Part shown: positions 7,855 to 13,377 of the stretch, piece after piece
How the letters are laid out: each line of letters begins with the position of its first letter
Position numbering within the stretch: position 1 is the first letter of the stretch
Origin: Devosia sp.
Lineage (GTDB): Bacteria > Pseudomonadota > Alphaproteobacteria > Rhizobiales > Devosiaceae
Direction: 5' to 3'
Length of the DNA stretch: 13,377 nt
NCBI GenBank assembly: GCA_028290685.1
Contig: JAQGJI010000045.1
Location: 1-13,377, forward strand
Notes under the pieces: model-generated
Databases searched by the model: none
The model's input: only the letters and a program-made list of their open reading frames with translations
Told to the model about the DNA's origin: nothing
Translations under genes and position numbers: made by a program

Positions 7855-7896
7855 GGGCAAGCTCCAGTTGAAGGCGGTTGACCGGCAGGAGGGGGA

Positions 7897-7918
7897 CCCG
7901 CGGCCCGGGGGCCGCGGG
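7897..7918 (-). promoter_or_regulatory. GC-only hairpin between binding-protein and permease genes
   Basis: A perfect 10-bp inverted repeat (CCCGCGGCCC at 7897-7906, GGGCCGCGGG at 7909-7918) lies seven bases after the binding-protein stop codon. In RNA it would form an 8- to 9-bp all-GC stem with a small loop and no U-run. Such structures between the SBP gene and permease genes commonly protect the upstream transcript from 3' decay and thin out downstream expression, giving an excess of binding protein; that role here is an inference. Confidence 0.6.
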
Positions 7919-7924
7919 CAGGTG

Positions 7925-9523
7925 CTATTCGTTGACGACGATCGGGGTCATGTCCTGGAACCAGCTCTGGGCCTGCACGAAGCCCGAGAGATTGGGCGCC
8001 AGGGCCCGCGGATTGAGGTCGCTGACCACGGTCAGTCGCGCCCCATCCTCGGTGACGATCTTGTGGGCCTGACGGAGCAGATCGTTGCGGTGATCGGCGT
8101 CAAAGGACGTGATCGTCTCTTCAAGCAGCGCCTCGACCTGCTCATTATAGTAGCCGCCCCAGTTGGAGCCGTTCGGCGTCTGGTACTTGCGCATGAAGTT
8201 CTTGACGAAGGTCAGGGGCTCCATCACCGCGCTGGAGAAGTTGACAGCATTGTATTGCGGGTAGGCCACGGCGCCAGAGCTGTAGACCGTGATCATGGTG
8301 TTCCAGTCGATAACTTCGAAATTGACCACGAAACCGGCCTGTTCGAGCTGCGCCTTGACCAGCTCGTTCATCGGCAACGGCTGCATCTGTCCCGATCCAG
8401 ATGGCGAGATGGCGACCGTGATCGTGCACGGATAGCAGCCCGCTTCCTGCAGCAGCGCCGTGGCCTTGGCCGGGTCGTGGGGGTATTCGAATGCCTCCCC
8501 GTAATTGGCCTGGCTCTTGGTGTAAGGCCCGTAGCTGATCGCTGCGATGCCACCGAGCATGGCGACCATATCGTCGCGGTTGACGGCATAGTTGATCGCC
8601 TGGCGGACGCGCACGTCGTTGAACGGTGCGGTCAGATTATTGAGGATATAGGGCCAGGTGTGGGGATAGGCATTGGTGATGATCTGCATGCCCGCGCCTT
8701 CGAGGGCCGGGATCATGTCCGGTGACGGGGCCTCGACGAAGTTGACCTGGCCGGACAGCAGTGCCGCTGCGCGGGTCGTGGCTTCCGGCATCGGCAGCAG
8801 CACCAGCTTGTCATGCTTGGGAATGCGCGCTTGGTTCCAGTAGTCCTCGTTCTTGACCAGCTCGAGCCGTTCGTGCGGCACTACGCTGCCGAACTTGTAC
8901 GGACCGCTGCCTGCGGGAGCTTCGGCATAGACGGCGAAGTCGTTGCCGGCAGCTTCCACCGCGCATTTGGACAGCATCAGCACGTAGACCAGGTTGTAGG
9001 GGAACAGCGACTCCACCGTCTTGGTGGTGATGGCAATGGTGTCTTCGTCCACCTTCTCCACGCCCTCGATAGCGCTGGTGCGCGAGCGGGCGCGAGCAAA
9101 CTGCACAGGGCTGAAAGCGGGATGGGCCTCATCGATCAGGCGCGAGATGTTCCATTCGGCGGCATCGGCATTCCAGGCGCAGCCATCGTGGAAGGCGGCA
9201 TCGGTGCGCAGGTCGAACAGCCAACGGCGCGGATTTTCAGGATCGACGTTCCAGGCGGTGGCCAGACCCGGAATGATGTCCACTTCCTTGTCCGAGCTGG
9301 ACAGGTCCCACGATACCAGCCCCTCATAGAGGGAGTAGCCCACAAAGCGGGTGCCCTCGAAGCCTTGGTCCGGCTGGCCGGCCCAATCCGGAATATCCGC
9401 TGCCGTCATGGCCACGGTGACCACGGACTCCGCCGAAGCCGCACCCAGAGTGGCCAGGGACAGGCCAGCCGCCACGGCGATTTTCTTGATCTTGCAGGCC
9501 ATCGGCCCATTCAGACGCACCAT
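7925..9523 (-). CDS. Periplasmic solute-binding protein of a peptide/opine-type ABC importer (SBP_bac_5 family)
   Basis: Captures the substrate in the periplasm and hands it to the permeases. The 532-residue precursor starts MVRLNGPMACKIKK, then a hydrophobic stretch and AASA before ESVV, a good signal-peptidase I site after residue 31. Family features include the LYEGLVSWD region, a WLFDLRTDAAFHDGCAWNAD-type segment, the VRQAINYAVNRDDMV motif, and the NELVKAQLEQAGFVVNF and DWNTM segments of cluster C binding proteins. Several cysteines (GCAWN, SKCAVE, AGCYPC) could form disulfides. The frame opens at 9568, but GGAG lies seven bases before the ATG at 9523, which gives a normal signal peptide, so this start is used. 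It is the first gene of the import operon. The family binds peptides, opines, nickel chelates, glutathione and more; the ligand cannot be read from sequence. Confidence 0.93.
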   Translation of the reverse strand: MVRLNGPMACKIKKIAVAAGLSLATLGAASAESVVTVAMTAADIPDWAGQPDQGFEGTRFVGYSLYEGLVSWDLSSSDKEVDIIPGLATAWNVDPENPRRWLFDLRTDAAFHDGCAWNADAAEWNISRLIDEAHPAFSPVQFARARSRTSAIEGVEKVDEDTIAITTKTVESLFPYNLVYVLMLSKCAVEAAGNDFAVYAEAPAGSGPYKFGSVVPHERLELVKNEDYWNQARIPKHDKLVLLPMPEATTRAAALLSGQVNFVEAPSPDMIPALEGAGMQIITNAYPHTWPYILNNLTAPFNDVRVRQAINYAVNRDDMVAMLGGIAAISYGPYTKSQANYGEAFEYPHDPAKATALLQEAGCYPCTITVAISPSGSGQMQPLPMNELVKAQLEQAGFVVNFEVIDWNTMITVYSSGAVAYPQYNAVNFSSAVMEPLTFVKNFMRKYQTPNGSNWGGYYNEQVEALLEETITSFDADHRNDLLRQAHKIVTEDGARLTVVSDLNPRALAPNLSGFVQAQSWFQDMTPIVVNE

Positions 9524-9684
9524 TCCGTTTCTCCACTTCGAATGCGGGCCGAGCCCTCGGCCTGCCATTCAGTGCAGCAAGGAGCGTGCCATCTGGCCCG
9601 GCGGCAACCCGCCAATTTGGGCGGAGCGGGGTAACGCCTTGATTGGTCTGGATACTTTTCCTCAAGGACCAAGCCCGACCAGTT

Positions 9685-9694
9685 TAGTATACAA
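9685..9694 (-). promoter_or_regulatory. Candidate GntR operator over the -10 of the importer operon
   Basis: TAGTATACAA is an almost perfect dyad around GTATAC, the core found in operators of some FCD-type GntR regulators (UxuR-like sites centre on GGTATACC). Read on the minus strand it contains TATACT (9686-9691), a good -10 hexamer, though no strong -35 was found at the right distance. A repressor here would block transcription of the binding-protein operon. Assignment to the GntR protein in this window is an inference. Confidence 0.4.
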
Positions 9695-9865
9695 TGTGGT
9701 TTTCCATCACCAGATTTCGGAACTGACGCATAAATCGTCATCGTTTCATAAACTTGCCTATAAACTGCTCATATGCGATTTTTACCGCCCAAATACAGGC
9801 GCCTCCAGAGCCGGCTAACAGCAAATGCAGGGCTGGTATGCGGAATCGTCCGTCTTTACGCCCCG

Positions 9866-9893
9866 TTGAGTTGTATGCAATCCTTCCCATAGC
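9866..9893 (+). promoter_or_regulatory. Candidate promoter and operator of the asparaginase-like gene
   Basis: TTGAGT (9866-9871) and CATAGC (9888-9893), 16 bases apart, are a modest -35/-10 pair placed 42 bases before the start codon. Between them lies TTGTATGCAA (9871-9880), a near-palindrome matching the dyad at 9685-9694 at 8 of 10 positions. A repressor bound there would occlude the promoter. The hexamer matches are weak, so the promoter call is tentative. Confidence 0.35.
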
Positions 9894-9935
9894 ATCGCGC
9901 ATGCCGATGCCTTGCTATGCTCCAGGAGACGTTCG

Positions 9936-11648
9936 ATGACTGCTCAACCCTTCGATCGGAAGGTGCGCATCGCGCATCTGGCCGGGCCTACCGCCACCAT
10001 CCAGAATACGCCGCCGCTGGTGACGTCGAACAAGGCGCGCTCCAAGCGCGGCCTGCCGATGCGCGCGAATGCGGATGGCAGCCCGCAGAAGTTCGACGCA
10101 TTGCGGGCCCAGCGGCTTGCCGCGCCGGCCAAGGTCTATGTCGAACAGTTCTCGGCCCATCCGCTCGAAAGCGATGCCGCTGACCTCTATGGTGCGCCCG
10201 ATGGCTATATCGGCCCCGATGGCAGTTTCAGCCCCGAGCGGCGCAGCGAGGCGGACAAGCCGGTCTACGAGATCGAACTCAGCCCCGAGGACGGGCTCTA
10301 CCCCCTGCCCTATATGGCCGTGCAGGCCGATGGCAGCGCCTGGGAAGAAGAAATGGCCGTACCGGGCGGCGCCGAAGATCGCGCCCGGCAGGGCTTTTTC
10401 CCGGATGGTTCGCGCAGCTTCGAGGAGATCGACCGGCTCTCGCTCGGCGTTGACGGCGTCGCCAATCCCATTTCCTCGCAAGCCGAGGTCGACTTTTTCC
10501 GCGTGCTCCCGCCTGGCGGGTTCAAGAAGGGCGTCCCCGCCCACCTGCGGACCGATATTGGCGACGGCGATATCGAACCCGAAGCGCGCGGCCTCAATTT
10601 CCATGGCTACAAGCCGCACCATCTATCGACTGCGCCGGCGCGTCCCGCGCTTGCCAAGATCACCAATGACACGCAGGCCATCGCCGATAGCGGCAAATAT
10701 GATGGCCTGGTCTGGACGCAGGGCAGCCCCCAGGTCGAAGAGACCGCCTATTGGTTCAACCTGCTGATCGACACCACGCTGCCGATTTGTGGCAATGCCG
10801 CGCAGCGTCCGCAGGGTCAGATCAGCGCGGACGGCCCCAAGAACATTGTCGACTCCATTTCCTACATTCGCTCAGGCGCATGGAAGGACGCCGAGGGCCG
10901 CAATCGCTGCGGTTCGCTGGTCATCCAGGAGCAACAGTTCTTTGCCGCCCGTGAAGTGACCAAGGTCGATGCCCGTCCCGGCGGGTATTCGGCCGTTGGC
11001 GGCCATGGCGGCATCGTCGGCCAGATCAGCCACCATGGCGCGATCGCGCTGATGTATGTACCTGCCTACAAGCATACCTATCTGTCGGATGTGAACATCA
11101 ACAAGCTGCCCGCCACCGCCAAGGCGGTTAAGTGGCAGGATGGCAAGCTCGGCTATGTTGATGTCACCATCAAGGACACCGCCGGCAAGCTGACCGAGGA
11201 CGCCATACCATCCGTTTCGATCATCAAGGAAGGCGGCTATTCCGACGAGGAATATGGCATCGGCGCCGATCAGGTTAGCGATATGCTGGCGCTGATCGAG
11301 CACAAGCTGAGCCTGGGCCGGCTGAGCGGCTTTATCACGGAGGGACTGGTGCCCTATGGGCGCCTGCCGTCCGCTGCGCGTGAGAAGTTGATCCTGCGGG
11401 CTGCCTTCAGCGGCATCCCCTCTGTACGTGTGGGCCGGGGCGCCCCCGAAGGCTTTGCCGATCCCTACCCGTTTGTCGTCGCCGGCTCCAACCTGACCGC
11501 CATCAAGGCCCGGCTGCTCCTGATGGCTTGCCTGATGAAGTTTGGCGCGCTGCCAATCGCAGCCGACCCCAACAACCCCACGGACGCAGACAAGGCCAAC
11601 CTGGCTGCCGCGATAGGTAATTACCAGGCGGTGTTCAACTCACATTGA
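9936..11648 (+). CDS. Long asparaginase-fold protein with altered active site
   Basis: A 570-residue protein related to L-asparaginase/glutaminase (usual length about 330). Matching segments: YDGLVWTQGSPQVEETAYWF (255-274) to the asparaginase THGTDT-EETAYF motif; QISADGPKNIVDSI (295-308) to its SADGP-N motif; FFAAREVTKVDA (335-346), keeping the catalytic Lys as K343; and a C-terminal domain with GFITEGLVPYGRLP, GIPSVRVGRGAPEG, FVVAGSNLTAIKARLLLMAC (513-532). The Thr-Asp pair of HGTD is Ser264-Pro265. The N-terminal Thr region may be AGPTATI (16-22), followed by a roughly 190-residue insert of unknown function. There is no signal peptide, so it is probably cytoplasmic. An upstream in-frame TTG exists, but AGGAG lies seven bases before the ATG at 9936. 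Transcribed divergently from the importer, it likely acts on the imported amide, or has lost classical asparaginase activity. Confidence 0.8.
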   Translation: MTAQPFDRKVRIAHLAGPTATIQNTPPLVTSNKARSKRGLPMRANADGSPQKFDALRAQRLAAPAKVYVEQFSAHPLESDAADLYGAPDGYIGPDGSFSPERRSEADKPVYEIELSPEDGLYPLPYMAVQADGSAWEEEMAVPGGAEDRARQGFFPDGSRSFEEIDRLSLGVDGVANPISSQAEVDFFRVLPPGGFKKGVPAHLRTDIGDGDIEPEARGLNFHGYKPHHLSTAPARPALAKITNDTQAIADSGKYDGLVWTQGSPQVEETAYWFNLLIDTTLPICGNAAQRPQGQISADGPKNIVDSISYIRSGAWKDAEGRNRCGSLVIQEQQFFAAREVTKVDARPGGYSAVGGHGGIVGQISHHGAIALMYVPAYKHTYLSDVNINKLPATAKAVKWQDGKLGYVDVTIKDTAGKLTEDAIPSVSIIKEGGYSDEEYGIGADQVSDMLALIEHKLSLGRLSGFITEGLVPYGRLPSAAREKLILRAAFSGIPSVRVGRGAPEGFADPYPFVVAGSNLTAIKARLLLMACLMKFGALPIAADPNNPTDADKANLAAAIGNYQAVFNSH

Positions 11649-11656
11649 AGTCGAAG

Positions 11657-11681
11657 GCTGGCCGACATTATGTCGGCCAGC
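11657..11681 (+). terminator. Perfect 12-bp inverted repeat after the asparaginase-like gene
   Basis: GCTGGCCGACAT (11657-11668) and ATGTCGGCCAGC (11670-11681) form a perfect inverted repeat around one T, starting eight bases after the stop codon. The RNA would fold into a 10-bp stem with an ATTAT-type loop. There is no U-run after it, so it is a terminator-like or 3'-protecting hairpin rather than a canonical intrinsic terminator. It could also act for minus-strand readthrough. Confidence 0.6.
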
Positions 11682-12067
11682 AAGTCTTGAAGACGTCCGG
11701 GGGAGCCTCACCATTGTCGCCGCCCGGGCAACTGCCGGAGTATCCGGCGACGACCCGTTTTGCATCACAAGCAACCAGAAGGCTGCCGGCACCCTGCGCG
11801 CCCCGGCATATCCGGGTTTTCCAGCTTTCTCCGCCGTGCCAGCACCGGCACGAGACAGCATGGGACCGGCCCGTGCAAGCCGCCCATCCACGCACTTCCC
11901 GGAATCAACGCCTCTTCTGCGGGTGCAGCGAGCGCATTCAGGGCCGCTAACATTATGCAGTTGGCGGCAGCAAAATTTTCTCTCGGTCAAAATTTCGACG
12001 CAAGCCTGAACCTTTCAAATCCCGACTGATTTGATAGGGTTTCGGTATCGATTACCGGGAGCTTCCA
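11682..12067. other. Intergenic region before the sulfate-binding protein gene
   Basis: No convincing gene is seen here. Open frames on both strands give low-complexity Arg/Pro/Ala-rich translations without recognisable motifs or good ribosome sites. The last 120 bases become AT-richer and hold the candidate operator at 12015-12034. No riboswitch could be recognised by eye. Confidence 0.55.
12015..12034 (+). promoter_or_regulatory. Candidate operator upstream of the sulfate-binding protein gene
   Basis: TCAAATC (12015-12021) and GATTTGA (12028-12034) form a perfect 7-bp inverted repeat with a six-base spacer, 34 bases before the start codon. A modest -35-like CTGAAC (12006-12011) and -10-like TTTGAT (12030-12035) bracket it, so the dyad would overlap the promoter. 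LysR-type regulators of sulfur genes bind dyads of this general kind, but no such regulator is in the window. Confidence 0.4.
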
Positions 12068-13096
12068 ATGAAACGGACAGCCAAGATTGCTGCATACACT
12101 GCCCTTGCCGCTTCGCTTGCGCTGGGCTTTGCCGTAACTGTCCACGCACAGGACAGGACACTGATCAACGTGTCCTACGATCCGACGCGCGAATTCTATC
12201 GGGAATTCAACGCGGCCTTTGTCGCCCACTGGGAGCAGACTGCCGGCGAAAGCGTGGCCATTCAGGTCACCCATGGCGGCTCGGGTTCGCAGGCCCGGAC
12301 CGTGATCGACGGGCTGGAAGCCGACGTGGTCACCCTGGCCCTCGAAAGCGATATCAACGCGATCTCCGATGCAAATCCGGACCTGATCCCGGCCGACTGG
12401 CGCGGGCAGCTGGAGAACAACAGCGCGCCCTATACGTCCATCATCGTTTTCCTGGTCCGCAAGGGCAATCCAAAGGGTATCCAGGACTGGAATGACCTGA
12501 TCGCCGAGGGCGTCGAAGTCATCACGCCAAATCCAAAGACGTCGGGCGGGGCCCGCTGGAACTTCCTGGCCGCCTGGGCCTGGGCCAAGGACGCAAATGG
12601 CGGCGACGAGACGGCAGCGCAGGAATACGTGACCGAACTCTTCCGCCATGTGCCCGTGCTCGATACGGGCGCGCGCGGCTCAACCACGACCTTCGTTCAG
12701 CGCGCCATAGGTGACGTGCTGCTGGCCTGGGAGAACGAGGCCTATCTGGCGCTTGAAGAACTGGGCCCCGATGCCTTCGACATCGTAACGCCCTCGCTAT
12801 CGATCCTGGCCGAGCCACCGGTCGCCCTTGTTCGGGGCAATGCCGAGCGCAAGGGCAATCTGGAAGTTGCCCAGGCTTATCTGGACTATCTTTATTCCGA
12901 CGAAGGGCAGGCCATCGCCGCTGCCAACTATTACCGCCCCTTCCGTCCTGAAGCGGCGGCAGCACAAGACAATGCCCGTTTTGGCGAACTGGACCTTGTC
13001 ACGATCGAGGATTTCGGTGGCTGGCGTGAAGCGCAGCTCAAGTTCTTCGGCGGTGGCGGCGTGTTCGACCAGATCTATACCGGCGCGACGCGGTAA
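12068..13096 (+). CDS. sbp: Periplasmic sulfate-binding protein (Sbp/CysP family)
   Basis: Binds sulfate, and possibly thiosulfate, in the periplasm for the CysTWA-type importer. The 342-residue precursor starts with MKRTAKIAAYTALAASLALG and a VHA|QD signal-peptidase site near residue 27. Family hallmarks follow: NVSYDPTREFYREFN (34-48), THGGSGSQARTVIDGLEADV (68-87), VRKGNPKGIQDWNDL, TPNPKTSGGARWNFLAAWAW and the GARGSTTTFVQRAIGDVLLA segment, which hold the oxyanion-binding backbone and Ser/Trp residues of this family. Length is normal. The start ATG has GGGAG six bases upstream. No permease gene follows within 281 bp and a hairpin lies directly downstream, so the binding protein is either a separate unit or expressed in excess before a transporter operon beyond the window. 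Sbp and CysP cannot be separated with certainty here. Confidence 0.93.
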   Translation: MKRTAKIAAYTALAASLALGFAVTVHAQDRTLINVSYDPTREFYREFNAAFVAHWEQTAGESVAIQVTHGGSGSQARTVIDGLEADVVTLALESDINAISDANPDLIPADWRGQLENNSAPYTSIIVFLVRKGNPKGIQDWNDLIAEGVEVITPNPKTSGGARWNFLAAWAWAKDANGGDETAAQEYVTELFRHVPVLDTGARGSTTTFVQRAIGDVLLAWENEAYLALEELGPDAFDIVTPSLSILAEPPVALVRGNAERKGNLEVAQAYLDYLYSDEGQAIAAANYYRPFRPEAAAAQDNARFGELDLVTIEDFGGWREAQLKFFGGGGVFDQIYTGATR

Positions 13097-13100
13097 CAGC

Positions 13101-13138
13101 AAAGCGGGCGGGCCTTCGGGCCGCTGGCGCCGCGCTTT
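13101..13138 (+). terminator. Terminator-like hairpin after the sulfate-binding protein gene
   Basis: Four bases past the stop codon, AAAGCG (13101-13106) pairs with CGCTTT (13133-13138), and inside it GGCC-TTCG-GGCC (13111-13122) makes a stable tetraloop stem; the two stems are joined by an imperfectly paired GC-rich part. The CTTT at its end is the only U-run. It is likely to end or attenuate the sbp transcript. Confidence 0.55.
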
Positions 13139-13377
13139 ACTCGCATCCCTCACGCCGCGGGCCCTGTTCAAGATCAAGACGGTGCCGGTCAGCAAGCCGC
13201 AATGCCCCAAGTGGCGTCTCCATTGCTCTGGCCTCCAGAAGCACGGCGCGAGAAAATCGGAATGCTGGCGCAGCCCAGAGAATGGTTTTCTAGAAAAGCC
13301 TCAAATCTTGGCGGTTCACGCGCTTGAGATACTCTACTGCCTAGATAGACTTAAGCTATGTTTTGTGAGGCCGAGAC
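13139..13377. other. Non-coding right end of the window
   Basis: No supported gene. A 12-bp palindrome TTTTCTAGAAAA lies at 13286-13297, and AT content rises toward the edge. An ATG at 13358 opens a frame to the window end but has no Shine-Dalgarno, and too few codons remain to judge it. Confidence 0.5.

Larger units (their letters stand above)
9524..9935. other. Divergent intergenic region between importer operon and asparaginase-like gene
   Basis: This 412-bp stretch has no convincing gene. Its middle (about 9680-9790) is AT-rich compared with the flanks, as expected for divergent promoters. It holds two similar 10-bp dyads listed separately, and a 6-bp inverted repeat TTGGTC (9643-9648) / GACCAA (9667-9672) that would lie in the 5' leader of the importer transcript. 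The leader of the importer mRNA would be about 150 bases if the -10 at 9686-9691 is right. Confidence 0.7.

Noticed and set aside
6787..7881. A 364-codon plus-strand open frame antisense to the permease genes
   Set aside because: Same type of shadow: low-complexity His/Gln/Asp-rich translation opposite well-supported DppB- and DppC-like genes.
8813..9634. A 273-codon plus-strand open frame antisense to the binding protein
   Set aside because: Shadow of the solute-binding protein gene with no recognisable motif or ribosome site.
11640..11990. A 116-codon minus-strand open frame in the gap before the sulfate-binding protein gene
   Set aside because: It runs over the palindrome and has no plausible Shine-Dalgarno or motif; overlapping frames on the other strand are equally featureless.
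13286..13297. 12-bp palindrome TTTTCTAGAAAA
   Set aside because: Short, AT-rich and without flanking pairing or nearby gene start; it can arise by chance and no function is suggested.

Overview
The window looks like chromosomal DNA from a high-GC alphaproteobacterium, most likely of the Hyphomicrobiales (rhizobial or Devosia-like). This is an inference from codon and GC style and from the gene types present: many peptide/opine-type ABC importers, FCD-type GntR regulators and an IS256-family element. No rRNA, tRNA or CRISPR array was seen, and the species cannot be fixed from the sequence alone.

Layout. Positions 1-548 hold the left end of an IS256-family insertion sequence with the transposase on the minus strand, cut by the window edge. 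From 9523 down to 765 a run of eight minus-strand genes reads as one transcription unit or two nested ones. In transcription order they encode a periplasmic solute-binding protein (SBP), two peptide-type permeases, a DppF-like ATPase, a DppD-like ATPase, an isochorismatase-like cysteine hydrolase, a GntR/FCD regulator and a DHA2-type MFS efflux protein. Gaps are short, most starts have a clear Shine-Dalgarno, and a very GC-rich hairpin separates the SBP gene from the permeases. Divergently, at 9936-11648 on the plus strand, lies an unusually long (570 aa) protein of the asparaginase fold. It keeps several asparaginase motifs, but the catalytic Thr-Asp pair is replaced by Ser-Pro. After a 419-bp gap comes a periplasmic sulfate-binding protein gene (12068-13096) with its own candidate operator and a terminator-like hairpin. 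The last 281 bases are non-coding as far as can be seen.

How the genes may work together. The ABC importer, the cysteine hydrolase and the divergent asparaginase-like protein form a coherent uptake-and-hydrolysis module, probably for a small amide or peptide-like compound (inference; the substrate is unknown). The GntR/FCD regulator is the obvious local controller. The divergent intergenic region carries two similar 10-bp dyads (consensus T[A/T]GTAT[A/G]CAA), one on the likely -10 of the importer operon and one inside a candidate promoter of the asparaginase-like gene, as expected for a shared operator pair. The MFS protein could export a product or a toxic analogue. The sulfate-binding protein appears to be an unrelated neighbour with separate control.
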